A stretch of 32,500 bases of DNA from Stramonita haemastoma (GCA_030674155.1 CM060318.1:1210853-1243352); one strand, 5' to 3'. Numbered from the stretch's first letter, positions 21,898 through 30,932 are shown. The notes: a model not told the origin generated them from the letters alone. Numbers and translations are program-made.

Positions 21898-21968
<71 letters not shown>
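21880..21968. repeat. (CT)n microsatellite
   Basis: About 88 bp of CT with two interruptions. It joins directly to R1 copy C at its right edge. Confidence 0.95.
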
Positions 21969-21970
<2 letters not shown>

Positions 21971-22130
21971 GGTCCTGTACAAAATTAGTATTATTTTAAA
22001 TGTTTAATAAAGTGGTGAGCACACGCCACCGACACTTGACTACCAAAGTGACTTTTCCTGAGAAATGAGTACCTATATAAAAGTATATTGCAATGAACAT
22101 GCATTTATGAGCTGATATTTTAAAGTCCCA
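21967..22130 (+). repeat. R1 repeat, copy C
   Basis: Closely matches copy A (18201-18367): ttttggtcctgtacaaaatt, aaagtggtgagcacacgcca, cttgactaccaaagtgactt, agtatattgcaatgaacatg, ttttaaagtccca. As with copy B, a CT tract abuts its left end. Confidence 0.88.
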
Positions 22131-22136
22131 TTTTCC

Positions 22137-22444
22137 AACTTCCACTTCCACTTCTCGCATATGCTATCCTAGAATTGGATAGGAGTGTTTCGGTTTTATG
22201 TTCAATTGAAATTGTATTGTAGTGTTTAAATATAGAAATGTGATTTTTATTTCGTTTTTGTATTTAAGGTTTTTATCTTAGTTTATGTGTGTGTGTGTGT
22301 TTTCTTTTTATGCCTTTTGTTTGCTTGCTTGTATTTTTTTCCCCTCAAACACACACACTCCCCCCCCCCCCACACTCCCCCCCTCTCACACTCCCCCTCT
22401 CACACACACACACACTTCCCCCCCCCTCACACACACAATGTGTT

Positions 22445-22480
<36 letters not shown>

Positions 22481-22490
22481 ACACACACAC

Positions 22491-22557
<67 letters not shown>

Positions 22558-22700
22558 CACGGAATGTATTATTTTTCATATGAATGTTTTGTAATGTATT
22601 TTTAATGTATTGTGTTTGATTTTAAATTTGTTTGTACAACTTTAAATGTCTTGTTGTTGTTTGATTTTTTTATAGTTTTTTTTTCTGTTTGTATGTTTTC
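22137..22700 (+). repeat. array unit, copy 3 with (CA)n
   Basis: The head starts near tgctatcctagaattgg, then ataggagtgtttcggtttta and atgccttttgtttgcttg. A CA tract with C-rich breaks follows at 22347-22558, then ggaatgtattatttttcata and tgtatgttttcgggtttttt. It is shorter than copy 1 because the cttgtgtatcatcgtccag part is missing. Confidence 0.78.
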
Positions 22701-22768
22701 GGGTTTTTTCAATGATTGAGAAGTTGGTACCTGCACTTGTCTTAACTCACTACTTTTTCCTCAAAAAT

Positions 22769-23147
22769 GAATGTTTTGGCTTATAGATCTGTGATGTCTT
22801 GTGTATCATCGTCCAGAATAATTGCAATTTTCTTCTTCATTACTATTTATGTATTATCTTTAATGTATTGTGTTTGATTTAAAATTTATTTGTACAACTT
22901 TAAATGTCTTGTTGTTATTTGATTTGTTTTTACAGTTTTGTTTTTTCTGCTTGTATGTTTTCGGGTTTTTTCTTGTCACTGCTAGGCTTGGCCACATTGA
23001 GAGCTTATAGGTTTTATTGATGATGATTATTGTTTAAAGAAGTGTCTTTGTGGGTGTTTTGAAATACTTATTGACTGGTTTTTTGATGACAATGTAATTT
23101 GATGATGTGCTCTCCTCTCTCTCTCTCTCTCTCTCCTCTCCCTCTCT

Positions 23148-23228
<81 letters not shown>

Positions 23229-23292
23229 CTCCTTCTTTCCTTTCCTTTCCTTTCCTTTCCTTTCCATCTTCCATTTCACACATGCTATCCTA
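22769..23292 (+). repeat. array unit body, copy 4 (near-identical to 20117-20640)
   Basis: Same order as copy 1: gaatgttttggcttatagat, cttgtgtatcatcgtccag, tgctaggcttggccacattg, tttgaaatacttattgactg, gatgatgtgctctcctc, then (CT)n at 23109-23230 and tttcc repeats. It differs from copy 1 mainly at the short tatata/tcttcat variations and in CT tract length. Confidence 0.88.
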
Positions 23293-23498
23293 GACTTATC
23301 ATGGAGAGGAGTGTTTGGTTCTTATGTTGGACTGAAATTGTATTCATACCATTTAAATATAGAGAGGTGTTTTATGTAGCTTTTTTGTTTAAAGGGTTTT
23401 TGTTTTTTTTACGTGTGTAGTTTTTTCCCTGTTATGGCTACTTTGCTCGTTTTCCCCCTCCCTACACACACACGCGCACACACGCACGCACGCACACA

Positions 23499-23571
<73 letters not shown>

Positions 23572-23640
23572 CCTCACTCACTCACTCACCAAATATATAT
23601 AAATATATAATATATATATATTATAATAATATATTATATG
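23293..23640 (+). repeat. array unit head, copy 5, with (CA)n and AT tract
   Basis: The head gaggagtgtttggttcttat and atagagaggtgttttatgta matches 20650-20740. (CA)n follows at 23464-23566, then ctcactcactcactcac and an AT-rich tract (23594-23640) with TG repeats after it. The homologous AT-rich body is not seen beyond this point, so the array ends here. Confidence 0.78.
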
Positions 23641-24050
23641 TGTGTGTGTGTGTGTGTGCATTAGCCTAGTCTTTGGTCTTACTTATCCATATATACTTGA
23701 ACACGATTTGAAAATATGTTCCACTGTCATGTCGATTTTTTTTTCAAAATTCTTCTATTGTTGGTTGATTTTCTTGGTGGTTGTGTGCTTTTTTCTTCTT
23801 TAGTTTTTCTCCTCTCACTTTATCTACTTGTTTTACGTTAATATATTCAGTGCACCTGTCCAGATGATATTCGAGTCAGCTGTGGACTATATATTTGCGA
23901 ATACATTTTTTCCCTTTCTTTAAATAATTATCAATGTATCCAGTTATGATTACGCGTTTTGTTGAAAGTATCCCGTTTTCTTTTTTTAAAATATTGGTTG
24001 AACTGCTGTGTTGGTGATGCTGGTATGTAGGGGTAGGGGGGGGGGGTTCT
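23641..24050. other. AT-rich, nothing recognised
   Basis: No gene supported. It may be the 3' UTR of the LINE tail that follows. Confidence 0.4.
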
Positions 24051-24171
24051 TAGCTTTATTCCCTGATCAGGGCAAGGGCCGGATGAAAAAAAAAGTATGT
24101 AATACTTACTCGGTAACCCTTGAAAAATAAAGATTATTCAAGATTATTCATTCGTTGATTGATTGATTGAT
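24050..24171 (+). mobile_element. probable LINE 3' tail with (GATT)n end
   Basis: Contains ccctgatcagggcaagggcc, ggatgaaaaaaaaagta, taatacttactcggtaaccc, ttgaaaaataaagatt, then attcattcgttgattgattg repeats. The ggat-A run followed by cccttgaa-aataaagat resembles tails at 24677-24770 (minus) and 31865-31948 (plus). It is a composite of simple 3'-end features with no coding part. Confidence 0.45.
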
Positions 24172-24314
24172 TCTCTCTCCTCTCTCTCCTCCTCTCTCTC
24201 CTCCTCTCTCCTCTCTCTCTCTCTCTCTCTCCTCTCTCTCCTCTCTCTCCTCTCTCTCTTCTCTGTCTGTCTGTCTGTCTCTTCTCTCTCCTCTCTCTCT
24301 CTCTTCTCTCTCTC

Positions 24315-24355
<41 letters not shown>

Positions 24356-24370
24356 TCTGTCTGTCTGTCG

Positions 24371-24468
<98 letters not shown>

Positions 24469-24487
24469 CTCTCTTCTCTCTCTCCTT
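24172..24487. repeat. (CT)n with ctgt interruptions
   Basis: About 315 bp of CT repeats with tctgtctgtctgtc segments near 24263 and 24357. Ser/Leu and Arg/Glu frames are artefacts. Confidence 0.95.
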
Positions 24488-24589
24488 CAAGCTATTTTAA
24501 TCAATTGTAATCAGTGTATCTGTTTTAACATTAATGTTCGGATTTTTGGGAAATATGTGTATGGTACAGTTGTATGTGTGTGTTTAAAA

Positions 24590-24676
24590 TATATTTATAT
24601 ATATAATATATATATTACATCTATTTATTATATTATAAATATATATATATATATGTGTGTGTGTTGTGTGTGTGTG
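24590..24676. repeat. (AT)n and (GT)n tracts
   Basis: Mixed tata and gtgt repeats, adjacent to the LINE tail on the minus strand. Confidence 0.8.
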
Positions 24677-24770
24677 TTAAGTCAAGTCAAAATTATCTTT
24701 ATTGAGGGTAAAAGATTAAGTTTACACCTTTTCTATGTAGATCTATAGCAGGACAGGTAGAAAAGGTAAG
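24677..24770 (-). mobile_element. LINE 3' tail, minus strand
   Basis: On the minus strand it reads aaggtgtaaacttaatcttt, taccctcaataaagataatt, ttgacttgactt. This closely matches the plus-strand tail at 31895-31948 (gtgtaaacgtaatcctttt, ccctcagtaaagatcatttt, gacctgacc). Two copies of the same end in opposite orientations support a dispersed element. No coding sequence remains. Confidence 0.6.
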
Positions 24771-24830
24771 AGCGTTCTACCGCGGTGTGTGTAGGCCTCT
24801 CCTCTTATGTGTGTAGGGATGTCAGCCTCC

Positions 24831-24832
<2 letters not shown>

Positions 24833-24871
<39 letters not shown>
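24833..24871. repeat. (AT)n microsatellite
   Basis: About 19 TA dinucleotides. Confidence 0.95.
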
Positions 24872-24872
<1 letters not shown>

Positions 24873-24930
24873 TATGCTCCTGAGCGTTTCCCTGTTTCTG
24901 TTAATGATTCCTCCTAAAGTGACGATAAGC

Positions 24931-25243
24931 AGACTTCTCTGATAATATCTCTCACTTCTCTGATAATATCTCCTCACTTCTCTGATAAAGTCTCCACACT
25001 TCTCTGATAATGACTCCACACTTCTCTGATAATGTCTCCACAGTCTTCTCTGATAAAGTCTCCACACTTCTCTAATAATGTCTCCACACTTCTCTGATAA
25101 TGTCTCCACACTTCTCTGATAATGTCTCCACACTTCTCTGATAATGACTCCACACTGCTCTGATAATGTCTCCACACTTCTCTGATAATATCTCCACACT
25201 TCTCTGATAATGTCTCCACACTTCTCTGATCATGTCTCCCTGA
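24931..25243. repeat. 22-bp minisatellite, about 14 copies
   Basis: The unit is acttctctgataatgtctcc plus ac. Variants include gataatatctc, gataaagtctcc and gataatgactcc. Because 22 is not a multiple of three, minus-strand frames give a 22-residue pattern (YQRSVETLSEKCGD-like) across all three frames. These are artefacts of the repeat. Confidence 0.93.
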
Positions 25244-25350
25244 TTAAAGCGGCTGTTCAGCCAAGTGCTCACCATGCCCACTGTGGCACAGGCACACACC
25301 TTGCCTCTCTGCCAGACTGAGTGTCTGTCTACTTTTGTCAGCAGCTGTTA

Positions 25351-25497
25351 GAAAGCAGCTTTTGCTGACTTACCCACTGAAGTCGCCGTTATGATGGCAC
25401 TTTCCTCTTAGGCTGCTTCCATCTTTAAAAAGCAGCAATATCTGACTTACCCACTGAAGTCACCGTTATGATGGCACTTTCCTCTTAGGCTGCTTCT
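25351..25497. repeat. 77-bp tandem duplication
   Basis: Two units, the conserved part starting at 25365 and 25442, share ctgacttacccactgaagtc, ccgttatgatggcacttt and cctcttaggctgcttc with very few differences. The upstream aaagcagc words also match. The second unit is followed directly by a 5'-truncated SINE. Confidence 0.9.
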
Positions 25498-25720
25498 GTA
25501 TGTCCTTCGGATGAGACTATAAACCGAGGTCCTGTGTGTGAACGCATACAGAACATATTGCGCACACGTTGAATCCTGTTCCGCTTTTCGTAAGAGTAGG
25601 CCATCATGTGCCGGTGGGAACCGATGACATTTACAAAACCGCATACACACGGGGACTGGATGTAAAAATGCACATGAGTGCTTATCCTATTATCCTCGAT
25701 ATAAAAGAATAAAATAAATT
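25498..25720 (+). mobile_element. SINE family A, 5'-truncated
   Basis: Starts at tgtccttcggatgagact, so the whole tRNA head is missing. It continues through aaaccgaggtcctgtgtgt, cttttcgtaagagtagg, gtgccggtgggaaccg, cacatgagtgcttatcctat and tatcctcgatataaaag into an A/T-rich tail. It corresponds to 5427-5660 of the full copy. Loss of both Pol III boxes makes it transcriptionally dead on its own. Confidence 0.88.
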
Positions 25721-25760
25721 AATAAATAGAAATACTTCTACAGAGAGAACTTGCTGCCAG

Positions 25761-25819
25761 AATTAACCATAGTATACAATCATAACGTTTTCCTTGTGAG
25801 GTAAACACCTTTCCATAAG
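25761..25819. repeat. 55-60 bp duplication, left copy
   Basis: The block aattaaccatagtatacaat, cataacgttttccttgtgag, gtaaacacctttccat recurs at 26125-26179 with about two or three differences. The right copy is split off by a SINE. Confidence 0.9.
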
Positions 25820-25832
25820 AATTAACCATAGT
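25820..25832. repeat. target-site duplication, left (aattaaccatagt)
   Basis: A 13-bp sequence identical to 26125-26137. The pair brackets the minus-strand SINE, as expected for LINE-mediated insertion. The same 13 bp also starts the left duplication copy at 25761, which shows the insertion fell inside a pre-existing tandem copy. Confidence 0.85.
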
Positions 25833-26124
25833 TAAAAAGTTAAAGTCTGTCCCGAGCCTAAGGCTCATCAGGCCGGTGCTTATTCCCGGTTTCTGTGGCG
25901 TTAAGCGACTGAGAGTCATAGACTCCCCCCTGGATAGGACGCCAGTCTATCGCAGGGTTAACCCCCAACACAAGGTTGGTACCCCTTTTGCACCTGGGTG
26001 GGGTGAGAAAATCGCCATAAAGTGCCTTTTCCAAGGGCACAACGCCATAGCCGAAAGCTGGGATCGAACCCGCAACCTTCAGATTACGAGTCCAACGCCC
26101 TAACCACTAGGCTACAGCGGCGGC
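25833..26124 (-). mobile_element. tRNA-derived SINE family C, full-length, minus strand
   Basis: On minus, the head reads TAGCCTAGTGGTTAGGGCG (A box), then an anticodon-like arm TTGGA-CTCGTAA-TCTGA whose stem pairs and whose loop would read CGT (Thr-like), then GGTTGCGGGTTCGATCCC (B box). The body contains gtgcccttggaaaaggcact, cacccaggtgc, gggttaaccctgcgatagac, tggcgtcctatcc and actctcagtcgcttaacgcc. It ends in ttaactttttaac. It is about 292 bp with 13-bp target duplications, so it looks complete. The body matches a SINE type I recall as common in molluscs and other metazoans (possibly Meta-domain); I cannot confirm the name. Confidence 0.88.
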
Positions 26125-26179
26125 AATTAACCATAGTATACAACCATAATGTTTTCCTTGTGAGGTAAACACCTTTCCA
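26125..26179. repeat. duplication right copy and right target-site duplication
   Basis: aattaaccatagtatacaac, cataatgttttccttgtgag, gtaaacacctttccat. The first 13 bp is the right target-site duplication of the SINE. The whole block pairs with 25761-25815. Confidence 0.9.
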
Positions 26180-27235
26180 TCAGTGTCAGGTTTTTCAGGG
26201 CAAATAAAGTATAGTCGCTGAAACGTATGTCAACCCAGCTTAATTTTAAGATATGGTACTTGTAAAAATCACTCTCTGTGCGCACAATTATTTTGTTTGT
26301 GCAAATTACTGTACTATGAAATGTCAACGACGTAAGTTTATGATTAAGTGAGACAAAAGTCATTGTCATTTTCACTTGCAAAATATGATCATTTTCTTAT
26401 CATGACCTGAAGTGATAAAACAAAACTGTGCAACACCCCGTTGATAGTAGACTTCACTTTTTCACAATTTTACGTTCATCAACTAAACAAATTTTTTAAG
26501 TGCCATGCTTTGTTCCGATGCTTTGCCTCTAGTTACTCCTAGCATGCTGCAGGTGTGCAAAAAGCCGTGAAAACCTGATTTTGATGGCAAACTTTAGAAC
26601 TTACTATATTTTACAATGGGATTTTGTATTTGTAAACATTGACTTGCTATTTTTGCTGTGGAGTTTTAGTGTTGAAAGCATCATAAGAATTGTGTTCTAC
26701 CAGTACCCAGCAATAATGGGCCACACACGATTCTGTTACCACACCAAAATAATGATCAATTCACCGAGCTCATTTCTCAGACACATTCAGCAATGGTAAA
26801 TCAAGTTACCATTTTCTGCAGTAAAGTGACCCTCGTTATCGTGAAACATACCGAGATTGTCAACATTTGATCAAAAAGACAATTGGAAAAAACACGCACT
26901 CTTTGCTATTTTCACCTGAAAAATTGTAAAGGTATACACCATACTAAGTGTCAAAGTACTGAAGTGACGACCAGCCCTCTCTCCTCATTCCTGAGGCAGC
27001 CAGAGGTGAATGACACACTCAGCGATAACGCCACACAGCCTGCCCCCCCCCCCCCCCCCCCCCCCCCAACAGGCTGTCATCTATCACACTGCAGCACCTG
27101 AACTGAGCAAGGCGGCCCCTGCCCTCCCCTTCCCTCCCCTCCCCAGGCAGACCTATTAACATGCCGTCTGCATCGTGTGCTGGGATTGGGAGGAAGATGA
27201 AGAGGGGGCTGGAAAAGGTCATCCACAGGTGTTTC

Positions 27236-27271
<36 letters not shown>

Positions 27272-27530
27272 GACAAGGGGAATGAGGGAAGTGCGGGCCA
27301 GCAGTGAAGGTCTCCCAAAGATCAGTGTCCGCTGTTGTACCGGCTGTCTCAGAGAGTGCACAGGCTGACTGGATCAGGTGGCCGGTCTGTGATCCTGATG
27401 GTCTGGATAATTAGCAGTCTTGGGCACGAGTTCCAATCTCAGCAGCACCTGGTGGACTAAGAGCGGGGAATACATAGAGCCCAGGTGTACTTGTGAAAAC
27501 AAAAACAGGATGATAGTAAAAAATATCACA
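26180..27530. other. non-coding stretch, simple repeats only
   Basis: No supported gene in about 1.35 kb. It holds a C run at 27044-27067 and (CTGT)n at 27238-27270. A weak tRNA-like pair of boxes near 27395-27450 is recorded among the rejected items. Confidence 0.5.
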
Positions 27531-27533
27531 AAC

Positions 27534-27835
27534 AGGATGGGATAGCTCAGTGGTCAGAGCGCGCACTTTACCCCGACCAAGGTTAAGCAGCGTCGTGCGT
27601 GATTACCAATTGGATGGGTGACCGTTTGCGCCTTGGCTTAAGCACAGTCCCCCCAGTTCACCCAGCTGTAAATGGGTCCCTACCCTCTTTAGGGTCAGGG
27701 AAGGTAAACCAGCGAGGGAGAGGAGATGGGCGCCGCCCTCAATATGCTGGCCCCTAGAGAAGCTGAGGTCTCTGACGCCTCGCTCCCCTACGACCACACA
27801 GGTTATGGGACACTTTCACCTTTTACCTTTATCGC
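27534..27835 (+). mobile_element. SINE with a hybrid tRNA / 5S rRNA head
   Basis: The first 22 bases (gggatagctcagtggtcaga, then gcg; 27540-27562) look like a tRNA 5' half with the A box TAGCTCAGTGG. Instead of a tRNA B box, the following region matches the internal promoter of 5S rRNA. An A-box-like aaggttaagcagcgtcgtg lies at 27589-27607 (animal 5S, from memory: aagctaagcagggtcgg). An intermediate-element-like gattaccaat follows at 27601. The C box tggatgggtgaccg at 27611-27624 compares with tggatgggagaccg. The body continues with acccagctgtaaatgggtc, agggtcagggaaggtaaacc and cctagagaagctgaggtctc, and ends in ttttacctttatcg. 5S-derived (SINE3) and 5S-tRNA fused SINEs are known; here the tRNA part comes first. 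Confidence 0.75.
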
Positions 27836-27987
27836 AAACAGAGGAGCTGAGGGGGGTGCTTGCTTTTAGAAGCTGAAAAGGGAGATTGTTTCACAATATT
27901 GATAATATTGTTTCAGATGGCTGGCTCTTGACTTTGATCAATTTGGCGTAACTAGAGCTCTGGTGTGGCCTTAGTGATGGGTTAGGT

Positions 27988-28075
27988 CCTGGTGGTGGTG
28001 GTGATGGTGGTGGTGGTGGTGGTGGTGGTGATGGTGATGATGATGATGATGATGATGAGGATGATGAGGATGATG

Positions 28076-28133
<58 letters not shown>
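27988..28133. repeat. (GGT)n then (GAT)n trinucleotide repeats
   Basis: ggtggt units from 27988, then about 30 gat/gag units to 28133. Met/Val and Ile/Thr frames are artefacts. Confidence 0.95.
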
Positions 28134-28137
<4 letters not shown>

Positions 28138-28837
28138 CATCAATGATAATAACGAGTTGGAGATGGTTATTATAACCAACACGTGTCTACAGTGTAGGTA
28201 AGACAGCAACAGTCTGTTTCTCCATCTTTATACTTCTCCCTCTGTTTTCACCACACAACTTACACCTAGCATGAGCATGGAGTTACTTAAGTAAGTCACT
28301 ACCGGTAAATTCATCTTAATAATATCTTATTGTATATAACTTTTTGCGGTAGTCAGCTACAAATTGACCACAGACCACCACCAATTACCTTGTTAATTAA
28401 TTAATCAATATACTACCGGTGTGCGTTGACAGCCATGAGGAATTCTCTGCTCCGGTTACCTCATCAACACCCCCCTCCCCTCCATCCCTCCCCCCCCCCC
28501 CCTGCTGTGGTTAGCGGCATTCCTGCAATTCCTGCCTCTCTTCCAGAATTAATGCCCCACAGCAGACCGTGCAGCGGTCACTGGGTGCACAGATGGTCTG
28601 ACTGATCTGTTATGCGGGTCAGTGGCTGGTTTCCTGATGGTGGAAGGGGAGGGAGAGAGGGGGGTGGGGGGGGGGGGGTCCTCATAAACGTGCCACAATT
28701 TCCGGCAGGCAGTGCGGTCAGCAGACGGCATGATGAAGTATATAGTACAGTACTTATATTAATTAATAGTACTGGTCTAGGCCTAGTAGGGAGCTGTGAC
28801 CATAAGTCTGCTGGTCATTTGGTGCTGGGGACATTGT
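28134..28837. other. non-coding, nothing recognised
   Basis: No supported gene. C and G homopolymers lie at 28488-28502 and 28655-28678. Short accggtg/accggta words recur (28300, 28413) without clear meaning. Confidence 0.5.
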
Positions 28838-29102
28838 GTGGTATTGTATTGTGCTGTATTGTTTTGTGTTGTACTGGATTGTACTGTACTGTATTGTCTT
28901 GTCTTGTATTGTATTGTGTTGTACTGAACTGCACTGTACTGTACTATATTGTATTGCATTGTACTGTACTGCACTGTACTGTATTGTATTGCACTGTATT
29001 GCATTGTGTTGTATGGTAGTGTAGTGTGGTGTAGTGTGTTGTACTGTACTATATTGCATTGTGCTGTTGTATTGTATTTACTGTATTGTGTTGAGTTGTA
29101 TT
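28838..29102. repeat. degenerate pentanucleotide array (ttgta / ctgta)
   Basis: About 265 bp of five-base units such as ttgta, ctgta, ctgca and ttgtg with substitutions at fixed positions. Frames on both strands (Tyr/Cys/Ile/Val, or Gln/Tyr/Asn/Thr) read through because of the repeat and are not genes. Confidence 0.93.
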
Positions 29103-29111
29103 ATATACCAC

Positions 29112-29462
29112 TTTAAGTCACAGCTGATTTCTCTGTTGAAATTCGAGCTGCTCTCCCCGGGAAGAGCGCGTCCCCACAAGAGCAGTGCTGCTCATATTGT
29201 TTTCTTTCCCTGTCTGCGTAATATATAGATCTATTTGATTTCTTATAAGCGTGACTTTTTTCTGCAGAATTTTGCCAGGAACAACTCTCTTGTTGCCGTC
29301 GCTTCTTTTACGTGCACTGTGTTGCACCGTGACTTTGGTTTATCGTCTCATCCGAAAGACTAGCACACAGACTTCCACTCACGAATGGGGAAAAGTTTCA
29401 GGCACAAACGGGAATCGAACCTCCACACACTTGAAACCTGGACTGTTGGCTTTCTAGACCAT
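29112..29462 (-). mobile_element. tRNA-derived SINE family B, minus strand
   Basis: On minus, a tRNA-like head ends in the B box GAGGTTCGATTCCCG (complement of about 29410-29426). The central motif ctttcggatgagacgataaa follows (complement of about 29344-29365), the same motif as in family A. The body then has acgtaaaagaagcgacggca, acaagagagttgttcctgg, caaaattctgcagaaaaaag, cgcgctcttcccggggagag, cagctcgaatttca and agagaaatcagctgtgac. I recall this body as very common in gastropod genomes, from memory only. The A box is less clear: catggtctagaaagccaac. Confidence 0.82.
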
Positions 29463-30428
29463 GAATATCCTGGATGATGCCTAGACACGCCCTCACTCAC
29501 TCCAAGATATGCGATGAAAATTGTAATAGATGGGGTGAGGGGAGTAATATAAAATAACCCCCTCCCACTCTTTTTTTTTTTGGTATGTATTGGCTGATTG
29601 AAGGCCAGGAGCACGGGTATTTGTTGGGGAGGGGTAATTTTGTTTGTTTGTCTATTCTTGGTTTTGCTTTTGTTTTTTTGCAGGGTTTTGTTTTTTTGTT
29701 GTGGTTTATTTTGTTGTGGTGGTTGTTGTTTGTTTGCTCTTTTAGGTTTTGTTGTTGTTTTTCTTTTATTTGTATGGGAGGAAGGAGCTTGTGGAGTGGG
29801 CGAGTAATTTGGATCTCATGGTTTCCCGTGTGCAGAACTGAACTACTCCCCAGCAATTTTCTACTCAAATTCACATCGTTACCGGCCATTTTCTACTCAA
29901 ATTGACATACTTAGCGGCCCCTGAATTCAGTGGAGGATGACAATCTTTAAAGGCACACAGTTTCCTCTGGGGAAAACAAAACAAACTGTTGCCCCATTGT
30001 TTGCTTTAATAGCAGGCGATGTTTGCTGTTAGTGAAGTGGAGTTGTTGGGTACTGTATGTATAGCCCTGTGTAGTTTTAACAGTCTGGATATCTCCCTCA
30101 CTGATACACTGCAAGCTGAACAGCTCAATGAGACCAGAGGCCTGTGTGGCCTCATATCAAGCCTTAGGGTTTGCAGTCAGTACATTTTCAGCTGTTGTAT
30201 TTGTCATATTATTGTACATGCAGGATGAAAATGGTGGGAATATCAGTCAACTAACTTTTGGCAATAAATCATCAGTAAAATGTAGTGCTCACTCATTCAT
30301 GTCCACTTGTACACACCCGTAACAAACAAACATTTTCTTAAATATATGTCATGAAAACTGATTAGACAAAGTGTACAAGGTCTGCACAAAGAATATCATG
30401 CTCAGCAAAAAATTATTAAAGATATTGA
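29463..30428. other. non-coding stretch
   Basis: No supported gene. 29637-29770 is a degenerate gtttt-rich simple repeat. A short tandem pair, ttttctactcaaatt at about 29857 and 29891, lies after it. Confidence 0.55.
30407..30412 (-). terminator. Pol III terminator of tRNA-Pro(CGG)
   Basis: Six A on plus, that is T6 on the transcribed minus strand, starting 17 bases after the tRNA 3' end. This is the expected kind and distance of Pol III stop. Confidence 0.7.
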
Positions 30429-30500
30429 GGGCTCGTCCGGGATTCGAACCCGGGACCTCTCGCACCCGAAGCGAGAATCATACCCCTAGACCAACGAGCC
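30429..30500 (-). tRNA. tRNA-Pro (anticodon CGG)
   Basis: A 72-nt gene on minus with all standard arms. The acceptor GGCTCGT pairs with ACGAGCC. The D arm contains A box TGGTCTAGGGG (complement of 30483-30493). The anticodon stem CTCGC/GCGAG encloses loop TTCGGGT, giving CGG at the complement of 30466-30468. The T arm contains B box GGTTCGAATCC (complement of 30440-30450) and the TCCCGGG stem pairs. No intron and no encoded CCA. It reads proline codon CCG. The sequence is essentially the conserved animal tRNA-Pro, with no mismatches in the stems, so it is very likely functional. It differs from the AGG gene at 32216 at only two positions, the first anticodon base and one T-loop purine. Confidence 0.97.
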
Positions 30501-30596
30501 AGCTTGATCGTCAGTCTATTTCAGAGGATCACTTTTAAAATCCTGTCTCTGCTAAGCTTACAATAAAGTGCTGTGTTGTTCATATTTTCAACACTC

Positions 30597-30683
<87 letters not shown>

Positions 30684-30930
30684 CACGTTACTGTGACAGA
30701 GGGGGTAAACAGAGACTGGAAAAGTCTGTACCATTAGAGGTTTGTTTTGTTGTTGCTTCTTTCATGTTTACATATAAACACATTCAGTTCCTTTTCTCTC
30801 ACAGAGAGAAAACAGACAGAACAGACAGAGACATAGAGATATAGACACACATTCAGTTCATTTTCTCTGGAGAGAGAGAGGGAGATAGATAGATAGAGAT
30901 CAAATCAAAGTCAAATCAAATCAAATCAAA
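30501..30930. repeat. upstream of tRNA-Pro(CGG), with (GT)n at 30599-30682
   Basis: A (GT)n tract of about 84 bp with one gggg break, then acagagagaa-rich sequence, gatagatagata near 30884 and aaatc repeats at 30903-30932. No gene. Confidence 0.85.
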
Positions 30931-30932
30931 TC

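Noticed and set aside
24134..24748. 193-codon plus frame and 118-codon minus frame
   Set aside because: They are CT/GA repeat artefacts that run into AT and GT tracts, with no domain.
24931..25243. Regularly spaced repeat considered as a CRISPR-like array
   Set aside because: It is a direct 22-bp tandem repeat with no unique spacers, in a eukaryotic context.
24831..25299. Minus-strand 75-122 codon frames with YQRSVETLSEK-like repeats
   Set aside because: The same 22-bp unit is read in all three frames, so nothing selects one frame. It was considered as a repeat protein and dropped.
27395..27450. Weak tRNA-like A and B boxes (ggtctggataattagcag, cgagttccaatctc)
   Set aside because: The boxes are too close together, no stems pair convincingly, and the B box lacks the conserved ttcga.
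28763..29059. Gln/Tyr/Asn-rich frame that looks prion-like
   Set aside because: It is produced by the ttgta pentanucleotide array. Alternative frames are equally open.
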